Source: Xanthomonas sp. DAR 80977
GTDB lineage: Bacteria; Pseudomonadota; Gammaproteobacteria; Xanthomonadales; Xanthomonadaceae
Direction of reading: 5' to 3'
Assembly: GCF_041240605.1 (NCBI RefSeq)
Contig: NZ_CP162487.1
Location: 434,001 to 498,000, forward strand
Length of the DNA: 64,000 nucleotides
Shown in pieces: positions 6,896 through 15,900 of this stretch (the first letter of the stretch is position 1; the number at the start of each line of letters is the position of its first letter). Below the pieces are notes generated by a model, which saw only the letters and a list, made by a program, of their open reading frames with translations, was not told the origin of the DNA and ran no database searches. Made by a program: the position numbers and the translations under genes.

Positions 6896-8734
6896 TCAAC
6901 CGTCCAACATCGCCTTGTCGCGCACCGCGCCCTTGTCCGCGCTGGTCGCCAGCAGTGCGTACGCCTTCAGCGCGGTGGTCACCTTGCGTGGGCGTACTTC
7001 GACCGGCTTCCAGCCTTGCGCGTCCTGCGCGGCGCGGCGGGCGGCCAGTTCGGCGTCGTCGACCAGCAGGTTGATGCTGCGATTGGGGATGTCGATCAGG
7101 ATCCGGTCGCCGTCGCGGACCAGGCCGATGGCGCCGCCGGCCGCCGCTTCCGGGGAAGCGTGGCCGATCGACAGGCCGGAGGTGCCGCCGGAGAAGCGGC
7201 CGTCGGTGAGCAGCGCGCATTGCTTGCCCAGGCCCTTGGACTTCAGGTACGAGGTGGGGTACAGCATCTCCTGCATGCCGGGGCCGCCCTTGGGGCCTTC
7301 GTAGCGGATCACCACCACGTCGCCGGCCTTCACTTCGTCGGCGAGGATGCCCTTGACCGCCGAATCCTGGCTCTCGAACACCTTGGCGTTGCCTTCGAAC
7401 ACGTGGATCGATTCGTCCACGCCGGCGGTCTTGACCACGCAGCCATCGAGGGCGATGTTGCCGTACAGCACCGCCAGTCCGCCTTCCTGCGAGTAGGCGT
7501 GGGCGACGTCGCGGATGCAGCCGGCTTCGCGGTCGGCGTCCAGCGTCGGCCAGCGCGTGGCCTGGCTGAAGGCGATCTGGGTCGGGATGCCGGCCGGGCC
7601 GGCCTTGTAGAACGTGTGCACGGCCTCGTCGTCGGTCTGGGTGATGTCCCATTGCGCGATGGCGTCGGCGAGGGTGCGGCCGTGCACGGTGGCCTGGTCG
7701 GTGTGCAGCAGGCCGCCGCGCGCCAGTTCGCCGAGGATGGCGACGATGCCGCCGGCACGGTGCACGTCCTCGATGTGGTACTTCTGGATGTTCGGCGCGA
7801 CCTTGCACAGCTGCGGCACATGCCGCGACAGGCGGTCGATGTCGCGCAGGGTGAACGGCACTTCGCCTTCCTGCGCGGCGGCGAGCAGGTGCAGGATGGT
7901 GTTGGTGGAGCCGCCCATCGCGATGTCCAGGGTCATCGCGTTCTCGAACGCTGCGAAGGTGGCGATGCCGCGCGGCAGCGCGGTCGGATCTTCGGCGCCG
8001 TACCAGCGGTGGCACAGTTCCACCGCGGTACGCCCGGCCTTGAGGAACAGTTGCTCGCGGTCGGCGTGGGTGGCGACCACGGTGCCGTTGCCGGGCAGGG
8101 CCAGGCCCAGCGCCTCGGTCAGGCAGTTCATCGAGTTGGCGGTGAACATGCCCGAGCACGAGCCGCAGGTGGGGCAGGCGCTGCGTTCGAACGCGGCGAC
8201 CTTTTCGTCGGAGACGGTCGGGTCGGCGGCGATCACCATCGCGTCGATCAGGTCCAGGTTGTGCTCGGCGAGCTTGGTCTTGCCCGCTTCCATCGGCCCG
8301 CCGGACACGAACACGGTCGGGATGTTGAGGCGCAATGCGGCCATCAGCATGCCGGGGGTGATCTTGTCGCAGTTGGAGATGCACACCAGCGCGTCGGCGC
8401 AGTGCGCGTTGACCATGTACTCCACCGAGTCGGCGATGATCTCGCGGCTGGGCAGCGAGTACAGCATGCCGTCGTGGCCCATGGCGATGCCGTCGTCTAC
8501 GGCGATGGTGTCGAATTCCTTGGCCACGCCGCCGACCCGCTCGATCTCGCGCGCCACCAGCTGGCCGAGGTCCTTCAGGTGCACGTGGCCGGGCACGAAC
8601 TGGGTGAAGGAGTTGGCGATGGCGATGATCGGCTTGTGGAAGTCGGCGTCCTGCATGCCGGTGGCGCGCCACAGCGCGCGCGCGCCGGCCATGTTGCGGC
8701 CGTGGGTGGAGGTCTTGGAGCGATAGTCGGGCAT
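6896..8734 (-). CDS. ilvD: Dihydroxy-acid dehydratase
   Basis: Dehydrates 2,3-dihydroxy-isovalerate and its methyl homologue in valine, isoleucine and leucine synthesis. I start at ATG 8734 ([20 protein letters not shown]), the conserved IlvD N-terminus, giving 612 residues; the frame is open 28 codons further but lacks similarity. Iron-sulfur ligands are visible in [10 protein letters not shown] and in [19 protein letters not shown]. It is convergent with intI, with about 140 bases between them. ilvD beside intI is the established genomic address of Xanthomonas integrons, so this gene anchors the locus. No attenuator-like leader was seen upstream. Confidence 0.97.
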   Translation of the reverse strand: MPDYRSKTSTHGRNMAGARALWRATGMQDADFHKPIIAIANSFTQFVPGHVHLKDLGQLVAREIERVGGVAKEFDTIAVDDGIAMGHDGMLYSLPSREIIADSVEYMVNAHCADALVCISNCDKITPGMLMAALRLNIPTVFVSGGPMEAGKTKLAEHNLDLIDAMVIAADPTVSDEKVAAFERSACPTCGSCSGMFTANSMNCLTEALGLALPGNGTVVATHADREQLFLKAGRTAVELCHRWYGAEDPTALPRGIATFAAFENAMTLDIAMGGSTNTILHLLAAAQEGEVPFTLRDIDRLSRHVPQLCKVAPNIQKYHIEDVHRAGGIVAILGELARGGLLHTDQATVHGRTLADAIAQWDITQTDDEAVHTFYKAGPAGIPTQIAFSQATRWPTLDADREAGCIRDVAHAYSQEGGLAVLYGNIALDGCVVKTAGVDESIHVFEGNAKVFESQDSAVKGILADEVKAGDVVVIRYEGPKGGPGMQEMLYPTSYLKSKGLGKQCALLTDGRFSGGTSGLSIGHASPEAAAGGAIGLVRDGDRILIDIPNRSINLLVDDAELAARRAAQDAQGWKPVEVRPRKVTTALKAYALLATSADKGAVRDKAMLDG

Positions 8735-9028
8735 GGGGGGGCGTCGTACGGTCGGAAGGCGGGCGGAGTGCTGGCGGAAGCGGTCGGCCCGGCCGGCCGC
8801 GAAGGGTTGCATCCGCAACCGTTTGCGCCGCGCACGTGGCCATCCGCCACGTTATCACGCGGCCCGTTCGGCTGCCCTGGCCGGCGATGAACCGGCGCTT
8901 GCCGCATGTCGCTGCGACGCCTGGCTGGCGCCGTGGCGTCGCGGATGAATGGGCCTGCGCGCTGCCGGCGATTTCCGTCCCCGGCCGGAACCAGGCATCA
9001 TCCCGTTCTGTCGTCCGGGAGGGAACCG

Positions 9029-9568
9029 ATGAAGCGATCCAAGAAGGCTGCGCTGTTGCTGATGGGCACCGCGCCGCTGCTGTTCACCGCCTGCGAGCGC
9101 GAGGCCAAGACCCAGGAAGGGCTGTACACCTCGGTGGAAGCCTGCGCGGCGCAGACCCACGACATCACCACCTGCCGCGAGGCGTTCAAGCAGGCGCAGC
9201 AGCGGTCGGCCGACCAGGGGCCCAAGTACGTCAGCCGCGAACAGTGCGCGCAGGAGTATTCCGCCGAGCGCTGCGTGGAGCAGCGCGACAGCCAGGGGCA
9301 TTCGTTCATCGGCCCGCTGATGACCGGGTTCTTCCTGTCGCAGATGCTCAACGGCAACCGCATGGCCGGCTTCAACGCCGCGCCCGCCTACCAGGACCGG
9401 CAGAGCCAGTGGCAGCGTCCGGCCACCGGTGCCGGCGCGGGCGCGGCGACGGGCCTGCGCGGCAACCAGACCATGACCCACATCGGCGCCACGCCCAACC
9501 GCGCGGTCACCGTCAGCCGCGGCGGCTTCGGCAGCTCCAGCGGCGCGCGCGGCAGCGTCGGCGGCTGA
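9029..9568 (+). CDS. YgiB/DUF1190-type lipoprotein
   Basis: 179 residues from ATG 9029, preceded by GGGAGGGAA, a strong ribosome site. The signal segment ends in lipobox LFTAC (Cys22), so it is lipid-anchored in the envelope. Conserved Cys-containing repeats (VEACAAQTHDITTCREAF, SREQCAQEYSAERCVEQ) are followed by a Gly/Ser-rich low-complexity tail, the layout of the YgiB family. It is followed after about 37 bases by a YgiC-type gene, the same order as in enterobacteria. The biochemical role of this pair is not established. Confidence 0.85.
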   Translation: MKRSKKAALLLMGTAPLLFTACEREAKTQEGLYTSVEACAAQTHDITTCREAFKQAQQRSADQGPKYVSREQCAQEYSAERCVEQRDSQGHSFIGPLMTGFFLSQMLNGNRMAGFNAAPAYQDRQSQWQRPATGAGAGAATGLRGNQTMTHIGATPNRAVTVSRGGFGSSSGARGSVGG

Positions 9569-9605
9569 CCGCCGCGTCCCGCGCCTCGGCAACCAAGGCA
9601 AGCAC

Positions 9606-10787
9606 ATGCAACGCATCGCGATCGTCGAACGCGGCGACTGGCGCGCGCAGGCCGCCGAGTGCGGCTTCCGCTTCCACACCATCGGCGGCGAACGCTATTG
9701 GGACGAACGCGCCTATTACGCGTTCAGCCTGCGCCAGATCGAGCGCGACCTGGAGGATCCCAGCGCCGAGCTGCACCAGATGGCGATGGGGTTGGTCGGG
9801 GAGATCGTCGCCAGCGAGGCGTTGATGCAGCGGCTGGCGATTCCGCCGGCGTTCCGCGACTGGATCGCCGAGAGTTGGCGCCGCCGCGATCCGCATCTGT
9901 ACGGGCGGCTGGACCTGGCCTACGACGGCAACGGCCCGGCCAAGCTGTACGAGCTGAACTACGACACGCCGACCTCGCTGTTCGAGTCGGCGTTCTTCCA
10001 ATGGCAGTGGCTGGAAGACCAGCGTGCGCAGGGCCGCCTGGCGCAGGATGCCGACCAGTTCAACTCGATCCACGAGACGCTGGTGGAGCGCTTCGCCGAG
10101 CTGGCGGCGCAGCTGCCGCCGCCGCTGTATTTCGCCGCGGTGCGCGAGTCGGAAGAGGACCAGGGCACGGTCGCCTACCTGCGCGACTGCGCGGCGCAGG
10201 CCGGGCTGTACGGCGAGGCGATCGCGATCGAGGACATCGGCCTGTCCGAGGACGGCCGCTACACCGACCTGGACGACGGGGTGATCGGCGCGCTGTTCAA
10301 GCTGTATCCGCTGGAAGACCTGTTCGCCGAGCGCTTCGGCCAGGCCTTGCCGGGCTCGGGCCTGCGCCTGCTGGAGCCGCCGTGGAAGGCGGTGCTGAGC
10401 AACAAGGGCATCCTGCCGCTGCTGTGGGAGCGCCACCGCGGCCATCCCAACCTGTTGCCGGCCGCGTTCGACGACGGCGCCGCCCTGCCGCCGGGCTGGG
10501 TGCGCAAGCCGCTGCATTCGCGCGAAGGCGCCAACATCGCGCTGCACCTGGCCGACGGCCGCATGCTGCAGAGCGACGGTCCCTACCAGGGGCCATGCAT
10601 CCTGCAGCAGGCGCATCCGCTGCCGGCGTTCGACGGCCGCTATCCGATGGTCGGCAGCTGGATCGTCGGCGATGCCGCGTGCGGCATCGGCATCCGCGAG
10701 GACGACGGCCCGATCACCCGCGACAGCGCGCGCTTCGTGCCGCATGCGATCGTCGAGGCGGGGCGGCCGGGCGTGCTGTATGCCTGA
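9606..10787 (+). CDS. Glutathionylspermidine synthase family (YgiC-like)
   Basis: 393 residues, matching YgiC/YjfC length. It has the ATP-grasp-like synthetase domain of glutathionylspermidine synthases without the amidase half: YDGNGPAKLYELNYDTPTSL near 100-120, EDQGTVAYLRD near 185, LLSNKGILPLLW-type segment near 265 and a C-terminal VGSWIVGDAACGIGIRED. It probably ligates an amine or peptide using ATP in the cytoplasm; the substrate of the short family members is unknown. Probably co-transcribed with the upstream lipoprotein gene. Confidence 0.88.
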   Translation: MQRIAIVERGDWRAQAAECGFRFHTIGGERYWDERAYYAFSLRQIERDLEDPSAELHQMAMGLVGEIVASEALMQRLAIPPAFRDWIAESWRRRDPHLYGRLDLAYDGNGPAKLYELNYDTPTSLFESAFFQWQWLEDQRAQGRLAQDADQFNSIHETLVERFAELAAQLPPPLYFAAVRESEEDQGTVAYLRDCAAQAGLYGEAIAIEDIGLSEDGRYTDLDDGVIGALFKLYPLEDLFAERFGQALPGSGLRLLEPPWKAVLSNKGILPLLWERHRGHPNLLPAAFDDGAALPPGWVRKPLHSREGANIALHLADGRMLQSDGPYQGPCILQQAHPLPAFDGRYPMVGSWIVGDAACGIGIREDDGPITRDSARFVPHAIVEAGRPGVLYA

Positions 10788-10936
10788 GCCTGAGCGATAC
10801 CGTCGCGCGCCAGCGGCCGGGACCCACGCCGGGGCGATCCGGATCACGTGATGCGATCCTGCGCCGTCGCGGCTGCTGCGCAGCGGCCGGGCACCCTGTT
10901 TTACTGTAGCCATCCACTCCACGCAGGTGCCACGCC

Positions 10937-11125
10937 ATGGATCGCGATTCGGTCGCGCAACGATTGCAAGAGTTGAAGGACAGTCGCCGCGCCGGCGATG
11001 CGCAGCTGCAGCAGCTGGATGCGCGCAGGAGCGAGCTGCAGCAGACGCTGATGCGGATCGATGGCGCGATCCAGGTGCTGGAGGAGCTTCTAGGCGATCG
11101 GCAGGAACCGCAGGCTTCGGCGTAG
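10937..11125 (+). CDS. Small coiled-coil protein, 62 aa
   Basis: MDRDSVAQRLQELKDSRRAG opens a 62-residue protein that is almost entirely one heptad-patterned helix (LQQLDARRSELQQTLMRIDG) rich in Leu, Gln, Arg and Asp. No signal peptide. The ribosome site is weak (CAGGTG, 10 bases upstream), so expression is uncertain. The amphipathic pattern argues for a real product, perhaps a dimeric structural or regulatory peptide. No family recognised. Confidence 0.55.
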   Translation: MDRDSVAQRLQELKDSRRAGDAQLQQLDARRSELQQTLMRIDGAIQVLEELLGDRQEPQASA

Positions 11126-11280
11126 CGACCCTCGGCGCGGTCGCGTTGCTTCCCGGCGCCGCCGATCTCGCCCGGCGAGGCCTGCGGCGACGGTCGCGTG
11201 CCTGCGTCCGCCATGGGATCCGGCGATGCGGAGCGCATCGCGCCATCGCGATCGCTGCGTCGCATGCAACGCCCAGGCAA

Positions 11281-11312
11281 CAGAAAACCGGCGGGCATCG
11301 CTGCCCGCCGGT
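11281..11312 (-). terminator. Rho-independent terminator of the PstS-like gene
   Basis: A perfect GC-rich hairpin (ACCGGCGGGC / GCCCGCCGGT, loop ATCGCT) is followed on the minus strand by TTTTCTG. It lies 30 bases past the stop codon at 11343. Confidence 0.85.
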
Positions 11313-11342
11313 CGAACGCCATCCTGGCGTGAAGCGTTGCGG

Positions 11343-12650
11343 TTACTGCACGCAGGTGTTGACCGTGTTCTGCGCCGAGGCGGTGACGCCGCCCAGGTAG
11401 GCGAAGCCATCCGGCAGCGCCGGGCGGGTGCTGGTGTTGTAGAAGATGTTGAACAGATCCTTGACCGCCTGGATGTGCGCGGCGCTGCCGTTGCCGCTGG
11501 TGAAGCCGGCCAGGTAGGTGATCGCCGCGATCGGGTAGGCGTTGGTGATGGCGGTGGTCGGGTTCACCAGGCGCACGCAGTTCTTCACCGCCGTGGTGCC
11601 GCTGCCCGGCACGGTGTTGACGGTCGCGCCGTCGAGCACGCGGCCGCTCAGCAGCGCCGACGCCGCCAGGGTCACCGGCGCCGGATTGCCGCTGGAATCC
11701 TTGCCGAAGTTCTTCGGATCGAAGCCGGCCACGGTCACGTAGCGGGCCGACTGCAGCAGCACTTCGCCGACGTCGGCATAGCCCAGCGCGTTGCTGTTGG
11801 TGACGCGCACCGAGGTCACCACGCCGTTGTTGCCGCTGGCGCCGATCGCGCGCGAGCCGTACACGCCGCTGGTGCCGCCCGGCAGGGCCGAGTTGAAGGT
11901 CTGGTTCGGGCTGAACACGAAGCCCGACGGCACGTTGCTGGTGCCGTTGCAGGTGCGCGCCAGGTAGCTGGTGAAGGCGAAGGTGGTGCCGCTGCCGTCG
12001 GTGCGGTAGACGATCTTGATCGGACCGGTGGTGCCGCTGCCGGACACGCTGCTCCAGTCGCTGACCAGGCCCGAGTAGATCTGGCAGACCTGGGCGGCGC
12101 TCAGGTTGAAGCTGGTGGTCGGGGTGCTCTGCGGCAGCGCGATCGCGCCGGCCAGGGTCGGGACCTGGACGATGCCGACGCGGCTGGCGGCGTTGCCGCC
12201 ACTCAGGAACGCGTTGTAGTCGGCGGTGCTGTACGGCGCGTCGGTGCCGATGAAGTCCGGAGCGGCAGCGGCGCCGCTCAGGCCCAGCGGCGAGACGCTG
12301 AAGTCCTGGCAGGCCTGGTTGGCGGCGGTGCTGCCGGCCACGGTGTTCTTGCCGAAGCCGCTGCCGGTCTGGCAATACGACACCTTGTTGGTGCTGCCGT
12401 TGCTGTAGGTCAGGAACACCGAGCCGGTGCCCAGGGTCGCGGTGGTGAAGCCGCTGCCCGCGGTGTTGCCGGCATTGGTCGACAGGCGCGCGTTCGGGGT
12501 CACGCCGGTGTAGGTGTTGCCGACATACGGCTGCGCCGGGAAGGTGGCGCCGCCGCCGTACAGGTTCTCGGCCGCCATGGCCGAACCGGTGGACAGGGTC
12601 GCGATCGCAACGGCGATCGCGCTGATACGGGGGAAATGAAGATTGAGCAC
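11343..12650 (-). CDS. Exported PstS-like substrate-binding protein
   Basis: 435 residues, start GTG at 12650 behind a GGAGAGAGG ribosome site. The signal peptide covers about 1-26 (ending GSAMA). Mature start AENLYGGGATFPAQ carries the GGGATFP motif of PstS and related phosphate-binding proteins; later segments YRTDGSGTTFAFTSYL and NSNALGYADVGEVLL match the same fold. It is longer than a classical PstS, lacks neighbouring pstCAB genes and stands alone with its own terminator, like the secreted PstS-like/LapA proteins of Pseudomonas. Probably periplasmic or secreted. It follows the two-partner secretion operon in the same orientation, 320 bases downstream. Confidence 0.85.
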   Translation of the reverse strand: MLNLHFPRISAIAVAIATLSTGSAMAAENLYGGGATFPAQPYVGNTYTGVTPNARLSTNAGNTAGSGFTTATLGTGSVFLTYSNGSTNKVSYCQTGSGFGKNTVAGSTAANQACQDFSVSPLGLSGAAAAPDFIGTDAPYSTADYNAFLSGGNAASRVGIVQVPTLAGAIALPQSTPTTSFNLSAAQVCQIYSGLVSDWSSVSGSGTTGPIKIVYRTDGSGTTFAFTSYLARTCNGTSNVPSGFVFSPNQTFNSALPGGTSGVYGSRAIGASGNNGVVTSVRVTNSNALGYADVGEVLLQSARYVTVAGFDPKNFGKDSSGNPAPVTLAASALLSGRVLDGATVNTVPGSGTTAVKNCVRLVNPTTAITNAYPIAAITYLAGFTSGNGSAAHIQAVKDLFNIFYNTSTRPALPDGFAYLGGVTASAQNTVNTCVQ

Positions 12651-12970
12651 TTGCCTCTCTCCTTGGTGAGAAAACGACGGAATGGATCCGGGGGAATTCT
12701 TTACCTGTAGCGTGCTGGCGCCATCGACTGGCGCAGAGAAAGGTTGCGCTGGGCAGATGATAATGCGGCGACATTCGTCGGAACGTTTCTTTACCTGTGA
12801 TGCGCAGTCTGAAATATCCCGCTTGTTATCGCGCTGACATGATGAATTGACCGGAAAATAACGATTAACTCGATGATTTTCTCGGGCGCGAATCGGTGTC
12901 TACGAAATGCGCCGGTTTTCGTTTGCCGCAGCGACGCCGCAACGCCGCCGCGGCCCACGTCGCCGCAGTG
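12651..12970 (-). promoter_or_regulatory. Promoter region with two 12-bp direct repeats
   Basis: 320 bases without a gene between the TpsA stop and the PstS-like start. Two identical 12-mers, TTCTTTACCTGT, lie at 12697-12708 and 12787-12798, exactly 90 bases apart. Their core CTTTACCTG recurs in front of tpsB. The region is AT-richer than its surroundings and should carry the PstS-like promoter. No canonical Pho box was found here. Confidence 0.5.
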
Positions 12971-15900
12971 TCATGGACCGGGCTGGCAGCGCGGATCGTC
13001 CACCTTGCAGTCGCCGAACCCGAGCACCTGCACGGTGATGACCGACGGCGCTTCGCGTGGCGTGGAGGTCCCGCGCGCCGCCAGGTCGCCGACCGCATCG
13101 GTCACCGCGGCGGCGGCGTTGGAGGCGGCGCTCAACGCGCCGCCATCGACGTTGCGCGCGGTGCCGACGCCGACGGTGTCGCCCTGCACCTGGATGTTGT
13201 CGGCATTGGCGACGAACTGCGAGGCCACGATCAGGTTGCCGCTGGCACGGATGCCGGCATCGCCGGCATCGACGGTGCCGCGCGGAGCGACCAGCACGGC
13301 GTTGCCGCGCGGATCGTCCGCGCTCAGGCGCAGCGTGGCGATGCCGGCGCCGCTGACCTGGCCGCTGGCATCGAGCACGCAGTACTGGTCCTGGTCGCAC
13401 AGGTAGCGCGCCCGCGCGCGCTCGGCGCTGGTCTTGCTGCCCTTGCCGGCGTTGATGTCGCCGTTGGAACTCCACAGCAGCAGGTCGCCGCCGCGCTGGG
13501 TGAAGATGCGGCTCTGCGCCAGCAGCACGCTGGCGTCGGTGAACACGCCGATGTCGCCTTGCCCCATCGCCAGGATGCCCTGCTGCGCCGGACCGATCAG
13601 CACGTTGCCCTGGGCATCGGTCACCACCGGCGGCGCCAGCACGCTGCCGACCTGCAGTCCGCCGCCCGGGCCGAGGATGCGGATGTCGCCGCCGGCCTGG
13701 GTCTGCAGGGTGGAGCCGCGCATGTCCAGGGTGCCGGTGGCGCTGCGCGCGGCCGCGCCGTTGGCGCCGCCTTCCAGGTTGTTGCGGGTATAGCCCAGGC
13801 GTGACGGGAACAAGGCCTCGATCGCGGCATAGCCGCGCGCGTATTTCTGGAAGTCGGGGCTGGCGGGATTGGCGTAGCCTTCGCCGACCTGCTTGAGCAC
13901 GTCCAGGAACACGCGTTCGCTGAGCAGGCGCCGGGTGGCGCTCGGCAGCTGGGTGAACTGGCGCCACGCCTCGGCGGACGTCGGCGTGTCCTGCGTGGCC
14001 GCGGCGTGCTGCGCCGACGGCGCGGAGGCGGACGCGTCCTGCGCGTGTTGGCGCACGAACGCGAGCAGCCACTGCCGGTAGGTGGCGGTGCTCTGCGCGC
14101 TGCCCGGGTCCAGGTACAGCGCGGCCAGCGCATCGGCATCCTCGCCGTTGGCCACGCCGTAGCGCACGACAAGGTCCGCGCCGGACGTGGTGCGGATGCC
14201 GCCGGCGTCGCGACTGATCACGTTGACCTGCAGGCCTTTCATGGCCTCCTCGGCCGAGGTCAACGGACCGAGATTGCGCCCGGCCTCCACCTCGAAGGTG
14301 CCCGGGCCGGCGAGCGCCATCCAGCCCCAGCGGATGGCGTCGTCCCCGCGTGGCCCGCCCAGGATCGGGGTGTAGGAGATGTCGCGTCCGGCCTGTACCC
14401 GGGTCACGTCCGAGGCCCGGTAGTTCTGCGCCCTCAGGTCGAGATTGACGATGTCGCGCCCGGCGCGGATGTCGGCCGGTTTCGGCAACTGCAGGGTCAG
14501 CGGATTGAGCATGAAGCCGTCGGCGGCATAGCCGCTGGCCACGTCGCCGTCGCGGCTGTACAGGCGCACCGGTTGCGTGTCGTGCTGGTGCAGGCCGAGT
14601 TGCACGCCGCTGCCGGCCGGGTTGTCGTTGCCGTCGTAGTTGCCGGTCTCGTCCAGCATCGCCAGTTGCAACTTGCTCTTGCCGGCGACCAGGGAGTCGT
14701 TGAACAGGCGGATGTCGCCCTGCGCCATCGCCTCGAGCTGCCCTTGCGCGGACGGATACAGGCGGCCGCCGGTTTCGAACTGCAGGCTGCCGGCGTGGGC
14801 GACCGCCTCCACCCGCGCCGGCAGCACGTTGTCGAACACGCCGTCGTTGAGGATGAGACTGTCGCTGCCGCGGCTCGCATCGCGCGCGCCGTTGCCGAAC
14901 AGCACCGCCGGCAGCTTGAGCGTGCCGAGGCGGATATCGCCGTTCAAGCTGTCGACGGCGATCGCCGAGGCGCTGCCGTAGTCGGTGCTGGCGCGGGTGC
15001 TGTCGCCCAGCAATGCGGCGACGCCGCCGGAGGACAGCACGTAGCCGGGATTGACGATGGCGCCGAGCGACGCGTCGCCGCCGGCGTGGATCGTCCATTG
15101 CCCGTCCTGCAGCGCGAACACCGGGTCGACCGCGCTGCTCACCTGCAGCGGCGTGGCCGATCCGCTGTAGCCTTCGCCGCTCAGCGTGAACGCGCTGCCC
15201 AGCTTGCCGCCGGCGTCCAGGCGGCCCTGCCCGCGGGCGACGAAGTAGTCGCCGCCGAGCACGTCGCGTCCGGCGTCCACCTGCAGGTCGCCGCCGCCAT
15301 AGGTCTGGCGGCCCTGCGCGGTCAGCCGGTAGCTGGTCGGCAGCGATACCGACAGTTCGCGGATGTCGCGCCCGGCCTGCACCGCGACGTCGCCGCCGCT
15401 GCTGAGCACGCCCTGGGCGAAGCCGCCGTAGTTGATCAGCCCGGCGCTGGGGGTGACGCCGTCGGCACCGGTCGGATTGCCCACCTGCAACCACTGCCAC
15501 CAGGACTGGCCGACGTAGTTGCCGGCCACGCCGGTGCGGCTGCCGTCGCGATCGAACACCTGGCGGTTGCCGAGGATGTCGCGCCCGGCCTGCAGCAGCA
15601 GGTCGCCGGCGGCTTCGGCGTTGGCCTGCGCGCTGACCACCTGGTCGGCGCTGCGGCTGGCGGCGTCGCTGCGCACGATGCGGATGTCGCTGTCGGCCTC
15701 GCTGCCGGCGGCGGGCTGGCCGGCGCTGTAGATGCTGGCCGGCGCGTCGGCATCGGCGAAGCGCAGGTCGCGCGCGGCGGCGATCTGGATGCTGCCGGTG
15801 CCGGTGCGCACCACGGTCGGCAGCAGCACGTCCTTCTTGCCGCTTTCCTGGTAGCGCTGGTGGCCGTCGAGCACCACGTCGGCGTCGCTGCCGGCGCGCA

